A DNA stretch of 64,000 bases, from positions 310,001 through 374,000 of the forward strand of contig NZ_FNAO01000001.1 in NCBI RefSeq assembly GCF_900101815.1. Direction: 5' to 3'. Below the pieces are notes generated by a model. It did no database searches, had not been told where the DNA came from, and saw only the letters and a list, made by a program, of their open reading frames with translations. This document shows, piece by piece, positions 27,196 to 34,296 of this stretch. Numbering within the stretch: position 1 is the stretch's first letter; every line of letters starts with the position of its first letter. The stretch is from Pricia antarctica (lineage in GTDB: Bacteria; Bacteroidota; Bacteroidia; Flavobacteriales; Flavobacteriaceae). Made by a program: the position numbers and the translations under genes.

Positions 27196-28602
27196 ATGAA
27201 CGATAAGTTAAATCAGTCCGCCGGTGGAGCAACAACGTCTTCTGAAAAGGGAGACCTTTCTGCCGGCGAGGCAAGTTCCAGAAGAAACTTTGTAAAAAAA
27301 AGCGCCTTGGCTTTTATGGCCGGTAGTATTTTACCACAATTCAGCGCAAAGAGCTACGCGAATATTTTAGGGTCAAACGAGATGATCAACGTTTCCGTGA
27401 TGGGCGTAAACAGCCGTGGCAAAGCCCTGGCACAGAATTTTGCGGCGCAGAACAACTCCAATGTAATACACATTTGCGATGTAGATAGTAGGGCAATTAC
27501 GAACTGCCTGACTGCGCTAAAGGAACGCCAAACAGTGGAAGCCAAGGCCTATACTGATTTCCGGAAATCTTTAGAAAGTAAGGATGTCGATGTACTGGTC
27601 GTTGCAGCCCCCGATCATTGGCACGCGCCGGCATCGCTAATCGCCCTGGAAGCCGGTAAGCATGTCTATGTCGAAAAACCTTGTAGCCATAACCCGAGCG
27701 AGGGCGAAATTTTGGTCAAGGCAGCCGCAAAATATGGTAAAATAGTACAAATGGGCAATCAGCGGCGTTCGTGGCCTAACGTTATGGAAAGCATTCAAGC
27801 GGTAAAGGATGGGGCTATCGGTCGTGTGTATTTTGGCAAGGGATGGTACACTAATAATCGTCCCTCGATAGGCATCGGTAAAGAGACGGCGGTTCCCGAA
27901 TGGCTCAATTGGGACCTGTGGCAAGGGCCGGCTCCCCGAAAAAAGTTCAAGGACAATATTGTGCATTACAATTGGCACTGGTTTTGGCATTGGGGAACCG
28001 GGGAAGCCCTGAATAATGGCACCCATATGGTAGATCTCTTGCGCTGGGGAATGGAAGTCGACTACCCCACCCAAGTAAGTTCGAACGGCGGCAGGTACCG
28101 CTATCAAGATGATTGGGAAACCCCCGATACGCAAATCATCAACCTCAATTTCGATGATAGCAAAACTATGTCCTGGGAAGGCAGAAGTTGCAATGGCAAA
28201 CCCATCGAGGGAAGTTCCGTAGGAGTAGTTTTTTATGGGGAAAATGGAAGCCTGCTCATTCCCGCCGGAAATAGCTATACCCAGTTCGACCTCGACGGAA
28301 AAATCGTCAAAGAGGTAGAGAACACCGAAGTGATCGATGCGCGCAACAAGAGCAATCCCGCAGAAAAATTGGATGCCTTACACATCCAGAACATGTTCGA
28401 CGCCATAAAAAATGGAGGAAGTTTACATTCCAATGTGGATTCCGGACATAAAAGCACCCTTTTGGTACAACTGGGAAATATTTCTCAAAGAGTCGGGCGG
28501 TCTTTAGAAATCAATCCAAAAAATGGACATATTAGTAAAGACAAGGATGCGCAAAAATTATGGAGCCGGAATTATGAGAAGGGCTGGGAGATGAAACTTT
28601 AA
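27196..28602 (+). CDS. Tat-type exported Gfo/Idh/MocA oxidoreductase
   Basis: 468 residues. The twin-arginine motif SSRRNFVKKSALAFMAG comes unusually late, after a 28-residue Ser/Gly/Ala-rich lead. The Rossmann core follows: VSVMGVNSRGKALAQNF, then VVAAPDHWHAPASLIALEAG and HVYVEKPCSHNPSEG, the family EKP motif. The C-terminal part has HWFWHWGTGEALNNGTHMVD, typical of the exported C2 group. These proteins bind NAD(P) tightly and oxidise, reduce or cleave sugars. First gene of a run with a second oxidoreductase and a NagA-like deacetylase, so an acetylated sugar is a likely substrate (inference). Confidence 0.85.
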   Translation: MNDKLNQSAGGATTSSEKGDLSAGEASSRRNFVKKSALAFMAGSILPQFSAKSYANILGSNEMINVSVMGVNSRGKALAQNFAAQNNSNVIHICDVDSRAITNCLTALKERQTVEAKAYTDFRKSLESKDVDVLVVAAPDHWHAPASLIALEAGKHVYVEKPCSHNPSEGEILVKAAAKYGKIVQMGNQRRSWPNVMESIQAVKDGAIGRVYFGKGWYTNNRPSIGIGKETAVPEWLNWDLWQGPAPRKKFKDNIVHYNWHWFWHWGTGEALNNGTHMVDLLRWGMEVDYPTQVSSNGGRYRYQDDWETPDTQIINLNFDDSKTMSWEGRSCNGKPIEGSSVGVVFYGENGSLLIPAGNSYTQFDLDGKIVKEVENTEVIDARNKSNPAEKLDALHIQNMFDAIKNGGSLHSNVDSGHKSTLLVQLGNISQRVGRSLEINPKNGHISKDKDAQKLWSRNYEKGWEMKL

Positions 28603-28618
28603 CCAAACTAGTAAACCC

Positions 28619-29614
28619 ATGAATTCCAGAAGAAAATTTATAGAAAAACTCGGAAAAGGTACAGCTTTCTCCACTTTGGCAATGGCGACGCCCCTGGACG
28701 CTACTTCGCAATGGTTCGCCAAAAAAGACAACGAAATGAAACCCTTTACAATCGGTATCATCGGTGCAGAAAACTCGCATACTGCCGGTTTTGGCCAGCT
28801 TTTTAATGTGGAAAAGGCATTTCCTAACATGCAGGTGAAATATGTCTGGGGAGAGACCCAATCCTTTGCCGAAAAAGCGATGCAAGAGGGAAAAATACCA
28901 AACCGGGTCGATGATCCGAAAGATATGCTCGGTAAAATCGACGGACTCATCGTAGACCATCGGCACGGCAAGTTTCATCTTGAGCCCGCTATACCGTTTA
29001 TCGAAGCCGGGGTGCCGACCTTTATCGACAAGCCATTTTGCTACCGTGCGAAAGAGGGCAAGTCCTTTTTGGAATTGGCCAAAAAGCATGGTACTCCCGT
29101 GACCTCCTTCAGTTCGGTTGCGAATAGCTATGAGACCTTTGATATCATGGAACAACTAAAAAATTGGGGCCCTATCAACCAAGTGGTGCGCTATGGCCCA
29201 GTCAGTCTGGGTTCTGAATACGGCGGCGTTTTCTTTTATGGCCCTCATATTATTCAGCCCCTGCTCTATATGTTCGGTGATACCGTTGAAAAAGTAAGAA
29301 TCCAAAAAAATGGGGAAAACAGTAGTGCCAGTCTTATTTTCGAAAACGGCATGATGGCGAGCTTGGTCTTTACCACCAAAAAATATGGATGGCAAACCTT
29401 TGTGGAAACTGAGGAGGGTGTTGTCGAACTCAAATCGAAGTTGGAAGAAAAGACACCGGGCAAAAATTATGTCGATATGGTACACATGTTCAAAACGGGC
29501 GAAACTTCAAGGAGCAATGAAAGTATAATCCATTGCGTTGCCGTGCTCGAGGCCCTTGAGAAATCGACTGCCACTGAGCAATGGGAAAAAGTGGCGAAAT
29601 ACGACGAAATCTAA
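28619..29614 (+). CDS. Second Tat-type Gfo/Idh/MocA oxidoreductase
   Basis: 331 residues, 16 bases after the first. Twin-arginine lead NSRRKFIEKLGKGTAFSTLA. Rossmann start FTIGIIGAENSHTAGFGQLF, where the usual GxGxxG is relaxed to GAENSH, then DGLIVDHRHGKFHLEPAIPF and PTFIDKPFCYRAKEG with DKP in place of EKP. Shorter C-terminal domain than its neighbour. Changed NAD-site motifs suggest a different substrate or weak cofactor binding. It shares an operon with the exported NagA-like enzyme. Confidence 0.8.
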   Translation: MNSRRKFIEKLGKGTAFSTLAMATPLDATSQWFAKKDNEMKPFTIGIIGAENSHTAGFGQLFNVEKAFPNMQVKYVWGETQSFAEKAMQEGKIPNRVDDPKDMLGKIDGLIVDHRHGKFHLEPAIPFIEAGVPTFIDKPFCYRAKEGKSFLELAKKHGTPVTSFSSVANSYETFDIMEQLKNWGPINQVVRYGPVSLGSEYGGVFFYGPHIIQPLLYMFGDTVEKVRIQKNGENSSASLIFENGMMASLVFTTKKYGWQTFVETEEGVVELKSKLEEKTPGKNYVDMVHMFKTGETSRSNESIIHCVAVLEALEKSTATEQWEKVAKYDEI

Positions 29615-29617
29615 AAA

Positions 29618-30832
29618 ATGATCATGAAATCATCTAGCACATACCTATCTGTTGTTCTTATTTTTACCCTCTCCATACCATCCAATGCACAAACGATAGA
29701 AGGTCTATTATATTCCGATGGAAATCCGGTTTCGCTTTCTTTGGATAAGGGAAGAATTACGAAAGTGTCTCCCTTGAAAATGGGTAGTAATGTTACCAAA
29801 ACCCATATCGCCCCAGGATTGATCGACATACAGATCAACGGCTATGTCGGGGTGGATTTTTCCGGCCCCGATCTTACCGTGGAAGGGGTGAAAAAAGCAA
29901 CCAAGGCATTGTGGAAGGCCGGGGTAACCTCCTATTATCCCACGGTCATCACCAGTGATATCGAGCGTATCAAGACCAATTTCGCCATCCTTGCCAAGGC
30001 GAAGGAAGACCCCGAAATCGGCCCGTCCATTCCGGGGTTCCATTTAGAGGGTCCTTATATTTCGCCTATCGCAGGCTTCCGTGGCGCCCATTTGGAAAAA
30101 TACATCAAGGTCCCCGATTGGGCCGAATTTCAGGAATTCCAGAAAGCTGCCAACGGCGGTATCAAACTGATAACCCTTGCGCCCGAACTGGAAGGTGCCA
30201 TCCCGTTTATCCGTAAACTTGTCGAAAGCGGCGTTACCGTATCCCTGGGCCACCACAACGGTTCGGCCGAAGACATTGCCCTTGCCGTAGAGGCCGGCGC
30301 CAAATTGTCCACCCATTTGGGTAACGGCTGCGCCAATGAGATCAATAGGCATAACAATCCGCTTTGGCCGCAGCTGTCGAACGATGCGCTGAGCATATCA
30401 ATTATTGCAGATGGGTTTCACTTGACCCGTGAGGAGGTACGCACCTTTTACAAGACAAAAGGTGTCGAAAAGACTATTCTGGTGTCGGACGCCCTTGATC
30501 TTGCGGGACTCCCCCCTGGGGAATACACCCGTGGCGAGCGTACCTTGTTGCTGACCCCGAACGTGGTAAAACTTCCTAAGGAAAACGTATTGGCCGGGGC
30601 TGCATCCCCTATCAGCAAGTGCGTTGGCCAGATTATGGAATTCACGGAATGCTCCTTGAAGGATGCCATACAGATGGCCAGCACCAACCCGGCCGAGTTT
30701 TTTGTCTTAAAAGAACTGGGCGCGATCGAAATAGGCAAACGTGCAGACCTTATCCTCTTTACTATGGAAAATAATGAAATGGTTATTGAACAAACCTATG
30801 TGAACGGAGAATTGGTTTACACCATTAAATAA
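29618..30832 (+). CDS. NagA-like amidohydrolase with a signal peptide
   Basis: 404 residues in the N-acetylglucosamine-6-phosphate deacetylase family. Metal and catalytic motifs are kept: FHLEGPYISP (Glu), SLGHHNGSA (His), STHLGNGCAN (His), and VSDALDLAG (catalytic Asp); IIADGFHL matches the NagA phosphate-side His. Odd point: residues 1-25 (YLSVVLIFTLSIPSNAQ) are a clear signal peptide, so the product should be periplasmic, where phosphorylated GlcNAc is not expected. It may deacetylate a free or glycosidic N-acetyl sugar. Starts three bases after the preceding gene; a second ATG lies at 29624. Confidence 0.82.
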   Translation: MIMKSSSTYLSVVLIFTLSIPSNAQTIEGLLYSDGNPVSLSLDKGRITKVSPLKMGSNVTKTHIAPGLIDIQINGYVGVDFSGPDLTVEGVKKATKALWKAGVTSYYPTVITSDIERIKTNFAILAKAKEDPEIGPSIPGFHLEGPYISPIAGFRGAHLEKYIKVPDWAEFQEFQKAANGGIKLITLAPELEGAIPFIRKLVESGVTVSLGHHNGSAEDIALAVEAGAKLSTHLGNGCANEINRHNNPLWPQLSNDALSISIIADGFHLTREEVRTFYKTKGVEKTILVSDALDLAGLPPGEYTRGERTLLLTPNVVKLPKENVLAGAASPISKCVGQIMEFTECSLKDAIQMASTNPAEFFVLKELGAIEIGKRADLILFTMENNEMVIEQTYVNGELVYTIK

Positions 30833-30943
30833 TCCTTTAATTTTATCCTATAGCTAATAATTGGAAAAGTTGATTTTTATAAAATAACATAAGACAAAAA
30901 TAGAGGCTGTCCAACTAGTGACCATATCATAGGCGAACGTCAA

Positions 30944-32185
30944 ATGAATAACCAACCACTCACAAAAAAAATACTCCTAGCCCTTAGTGCCGTAGGCCCC
31001 GGACTTTTCCTTATCGGTTACAACATCGGTACGGGCAGCGTGACCACTATGGCCAAAACAGGGGCCGAACATGGTATGGGCCTGTTCTGGGCACTTATAC
31101 TTTCGTGTATTTTCACCTACATCTTAATGGTGGCCTATGGTAAAGTTACCTTGGTGACCGGCAAGACCGCGCTCTTCAATATCAGATCGGAATTCAAATA
31201 TGGTTGGGTGCTGTCCCTTTATATCATCATTGCGCTAATAATCGGAGAACTGCTGGCGCTCATAGGTGTGATGGGCATCGTCGCCGACCTAATCCAGGAA
31301 GGTATCCGGCTTGCGTTCGACGGTGAAATCGTCAACACCTTTTGGATCATCCTGTTCTTTGTGGTCAATCTTTTTTTCCTTCTTTGGTACGGACGTTACC
31401 GGACCTTTGAAAAAATACTGACCGTTCTGGTAGTCTTGATGGGGCTTTCATTTCTGGTCGTTTTCTTTATGGTAAAGCCCAGCTTCTCGTCTTTAGTGGA
31501 AGGTATCGTACCCAGTATCCCCGATACGCCCGGGGCATTCGGACTTATCGCCGCCATAGCGGGCACGACCTGCTCGGCCGCCGTATTTATTATGCGAAGC
31601 ACCGTGGTCGCCGAAAAAGGATGGGGCATAAAGAATTTAAGGGAAGAGAAAAAGGATGCCGCGGTATCCGCAACTATGATGTTGCTATTGAGCGGGGCCA
31701 TCATGGCCGTTGCCGCTGGGACTTTATATGTTTCTGGGCAGACCCTTGAAAATACCGTGGAGATGATCGGCCTTTTCGAGCCCATCGGCGGAAAGGTGGC
31801 GGCCTATATTTTGATTATCGGTATTGCCGGCGCGGGACTGTCGACGATATTCCCCATAGTGCTGATAGCCCCCTGGCTGATAGCCGATTATCAGGGTACC
31901 CCGAGAAACATCCACTCCACTTCATCGCGCATCCTTATTTTCATAGCCCTTTTGTTTACTTTCGGAACGGTATTTTTAGAGGAACGTCCGCCTGCCCTTA
32001 TGGTTTTTTCCCAGGCTTTTCAGGCCTGTATCCTGCCGGCGGTAGCCATTCCCATCTTTATACTGATCAACAAGAAAACACTCATGAACCAATACACCGC
32101 TAAAATGAGATGGAATATAGGGATTGTAGCCGTTATCCTCTTTTCGTTGCTGACGAGCTGGTTCGCCATTGCCGATTTCTTTTGA
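30944..32185 (+). CDS. Nramp-family-like transporter without the usual metal-site motifs
   Basis: 413 residues, about 11 membrane spans, overall Nramp-like with GPGLFLIGYNIGTGSV in span 1 and AGTTCSAAVFIMRSTVVAEK in span 6. In Mn/Fe Nramps span 1 carries DPGN and span 6 MPH; here the aligned positions read NIGT and CSA, so the known metal ligands are missing. Its place between a NagA-like gene and nagB points to a sugar, amino sugar or acetate-type substrate, or a different ion. Annotation as a metal transporter would be misleading. 111 bases after the deacetylase gene. Confidence 0.75.
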   Translation: MNNQPLTKKILLALSAVGPGLFLIGYNIGTGSVTTMAKTGAEHGMGLFWALILSCIFTYILMVAYGKVTLVTGKTALFNIRSEFKYGWVLSLYIIIALIIGELLALIGVMGIVADLIQEGIRLAFDGEIVNTFWIILFFVVNLFFLLWYGRYRTFEKILTVLVVLMGLSFLVVFFMVKPSFSSLVEGIVPSIPDTPGAFGLIAAIAGTTCSAAVFIMRSTVVAEKGWGIKNLREEKKDAAVSATMMLLLSGAIMAVAAGTLYVSGQTLENTVEMIGLFEPIGGKVAAYILIIGIAGAGLSTIFPIVLIAPWLIADYQGTPRNIHSTSSRILIFIALLFTFGTVFLEERPPALMVFSQAFQACILPAVAIPIFILINKKTLMNQYTAKMRWNIGIVAVILFSLLTSWFAIADFF

Positions 32186-32202
32186 AGGGGTAGAAGTGGC
32201 GC

Positions 32203-32258
32203 TGGTCCGTGGTCAATGGTCAGTGGTCAGTGGTCAGTGGTCAGTGCTCAGTGGTCAA
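32203..32258. repeat. Heptamer tandem repeat, eight units
   Basis: Unit TGGTCAG repeated eight times: four exact copies in the middle, with TGGTCCG, TGGTCAA, TGCTCAG and TGGTCAA at the edges. It lies between the transporter stop and nagB. Too short-period for CRISPR. Confidence 0.9.
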
Positions 32259-32360
32259 TAAACATCTGAAGTTTAGGGAGTTTCCATTCCCATTACTGGT
32301 ATAAGACATGAATCCAAAGAACAATAACAGAAAAGCTCAGTTACACTATTACCCTAAAAA

Positions 32361-33125
32361 ATGACAAAAATCCTAAAAGTAGATAATCTAGACGTCGCCA
32401 TTTACGAAACAACCGTCGACATGGGCAAGGCAGCGGCCGATTTTGTGCAACGAAAGCTGTCCGAGGCCATCGCCGAAAAAGGAAGTGCTAATTTGATTTT
32501 GGCCACCGGTGCGTCGCAATTTAAATTCCTCGAGGCCCTCAAGGAAAGAGAAATCGATTGGCAAAAAATTACGGTCTTCCATTTGGACGAGTACAAGGAT
32601 ATTTCCGATACGCATCCCGCCAGTTTCAGAAAGTATCTGAAAGATAGGATACTCGACGCGGTAAATCCCAAAAAAATCCATTTTTTGAACGGGGATGCCG
32701 AGGATATCGAAGCCGAAATGGACCACTATGCGGAGGCACTGAAAAACCATCCGATAGACATCGCTTGTATCGGTATCGGCGAAAATGGACATATCGCCTT
32801 TAACGATCCACCGGTAGCGGATTTCAATGACCCCAAATTAGTTAAATTGGTCACCTTGGACGAGGCCTGTAGAAACCAACAATTGGGGGAAGGATGGTTT
32901 CCGACATTTGACGATGTGCCCGAACAGGCTCTTACGCTTACCATCACGTCTATCTTAAACTGTAAGGCAATTAGTTGCGTGGTACCCGATGAACGAAAAG
33001 CGGAAGCCGTCTACAACACCTTATACCATGATATCAATACCGATTGCCCCGCCACTATTTTAAGAAATCACAAGCAGACCAAGTTGTTTTTGGATAGTGC
33101 TTCGGCATCGAAAATTGATAACTGA
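32361..33125 (+). CDS. nagB: Glucosamine-6-phosphate deaminase
   Basis: 254 residues. Substrate and active-site motifs are present: LATGASQFKFLEAL, FHLDEYKDISDTHPASF, and CIGIGENGHIAFNDPP. Converts glucosamine-6-phosphate to fructose-6-phosphate and ammonia in the cytosol, the entry of amino sugars into glycolysis. No signal peptide. Lies between the Nramp-like gene and the sialic acid lyase, so it closes the catabolic route of this locus. Confidence 0.92.
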   Translation: MTKILKVDNLDVAIYETTVDMGKAAADFVQRKLSEAIAEKGSANLILATGASQFKFLEALKEREIDWQKITVFHLDEYKDISDTHPASFRKYLKDRILDAVNPKKIHFLNGDAEDIEAEMDHYAEALKNHPIDIACIGIGENGHIAFNDPPVADFNDPKLVKLVTLDEACRNQQLGEGWFPTFDDVPEQALTLTITSILNCKAISCVVPDERKAEAVYNTLYHDINTDCPATILRNHKQTKLFLDSASASKIDN

Positions 33126-33178
33126 GGCGTAAGACGCCAAAAATAAGTGATGAATGTAGGACATTGAAATAAAAATCA

Positions 33179-33186
33179 TATCTTTG
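33179..33186 (+). promoter_or_regulatory. -7 box of the lyase gene promoter
   Basis: TATCTTTG, exact -7 consensus, ending one base before the palindromic operator at 33187. Transcription would start within or next to that operator. Confidence 0.6.
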
Positions 33187-33201
33187 TTATGTTATACATA
33201 A
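33187..33201. promoter_or_regulatory. GntR-type operator, lyase gene
   Basis: TTATGTTATACATAA: arms TTATGT and ACATAA around TAT. It fits the FadR-subfamily pattern GT-N3-AC. It ends seven bases before the ATG and abuts the -7 box, as expected for a repressor site. Near-identical sites occur at 34224 and 40075. Confidence 0.75.
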
Positions 33202-33208
33202 TACAAAT

Positions 33209-34135
33209 ATGAAAAATCTGATTGCCGCTACCTACGCTCCCATGCACCAAGATGGTTCCCTTAATTTAGAAATCATCAAGCCTTACGGACAATTTTTACA
33301 ATCTAATGGAGTCGAAGGTGCCTTTGTGAACGGCTCGACGGGTGATTTCGTGTCGCTAAGTACAATTGAGCGCAAACAACTGATTGAGGCTTGGGCGAAA
33401 AACAGGCTAGATACTTTCTTTGTCACAAATCATGTAGGGCATACCAATATCAGGGAAGCCCAAGAACTGGCGGCACACTCGGAAAACTTGGCGGATGCCA
33501 TCTGCGCCCTTCCCCCTTTTTACTTCAAGCCAAGAACACTGGATAGTCTTTTACTCTATTGTTCCGAGATAGCGAGGAGTGCCCCCAGTCTACCATTTTA
33601 TTACTATCATATTCCCATACTGACCGGTGCGGACTTTCCGATGATCGATTTTTTAAAGAGGGCTGTCGACCAGATTCCCAATTTTGCAGGGATCAAATAT
33701 TCTCAGTACAATCCCAAGGATTTTTCCCAGTGCCTGCATTTTGATCAAGGTTCGAAGAACATTCTTTTTGGCGTCGATGAAAAAATGCTGTCCAGCTTGC
33801 CACTGGGCACTACTGGATGGGTTGGCAGTACCTATAACCATTTGGCCCCGCTCTATTACGAAATCATCTCCTCTTTTATTAAAGGTGATATACAAAAAGC
33901 GGAATCGCTTCAGGAAAAAGCGGTCTTTTTCGTAGAAACTTTGGACAAGATCAGCGGCTTCAACGGGGCTGGAAAAAGCTTTATGCGACTCTTCGGGTTA
34001 AATTTGGGGCCATCCCGTTTTCCTCATAAAACCATGACTGACCAACAGCTGAAGACCGCTATACAAGCTTTGGACCAACATCGGGTGCTCCCCTTTTTAA
34101 ACACATCATTTTCCGAAAAGTACCTTTCTATTTAA
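33209..34135 (+). CDS. nanA: N-acetylneuraminate lyase (DHDPS family)
   Basis: 308 residues. Schiff-base Lys in FAGIKYSQYN and catalytic Tyr in PFYYYHIPILTGADFPM; the carboxylate-binding loop reads NGSTGDFVSLS, with Asp where Glu is usual. The run FKPRTLDSLLLYCSEIARSA matches the lyase subgroup rather than dihydrodipicolinate synthase. Splits N-acetylneuraminate into N-acetylmannosamine and pyruvate in the cytosol. Directly under the palindromic operator, and beside sialidase and epimerase genes. Confidence 0.88.
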   Translation: MKNLIAATYAPMHQDGSLNLEIIKPYGQFLQSNGVEGAFVNGSTGDFVSLSTIERKQLIEAWAKNRLDTFFVTNHVGHTNIREAQELAAHSENLADAICALPPFYFKPRTLDSLLLYCSEIARSAPSLPFYYYHIPILTGADFPMIDFLKRAVDQIPNFAGIKYSQYNPKDFSQCLHFDQGSKNILFGVDEKMLSSLPLGTTGWVGSTYNHLAPLYYEIISSFIKGDIQKAESLQEKAVFFVETLDKISGFNGAGKSFMRLFGLNLGPSRFPHKTMTDQQLKTAIQALDQHRVLPFLNTSFSEKYLSI

Positions 34136-34223
34136 CCGTTATCAGTAGGTTCCAAATCAATTCGAAATGAAACGCTTTACCAACTAAATAGCCCAAAGTG
34201 TTAAAAATCATTATTTTTATTTT

Positions 34224-34240
34224 ATTATGTATAACATAAT
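34224..34240. promoter_or_regulatory. GntR-type operator, susC gene
   Basis: ATTATGT-ATA-ACATAAT, a perfect 7-bp inverted repeat. A near-consensus -7 box, TATCTTGC, lies 12 bases further on at 34253, so the site falls between -33 and -7, a position that would block polymerase. Confidence 0.7.
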
Positions 34241-34296
34241 ACAATATTTTAGTATCTTGCGCCAATCTAAACTAATGTTAACTCAATTTCCTTAGT

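Noticed and set aside
32203-32258. Possible CRISPR array
   Set aside because: The unit is only seven bases with no spacers; it is a simple tandem repeat and no cas genes are present.
33209-34135. Dihydrodipicolinate synthase for lysine synthesis
   Set aside because: Subgroup motifs and the sialidase, epimerase and operator context favour N-acetylneuraminate lyase.
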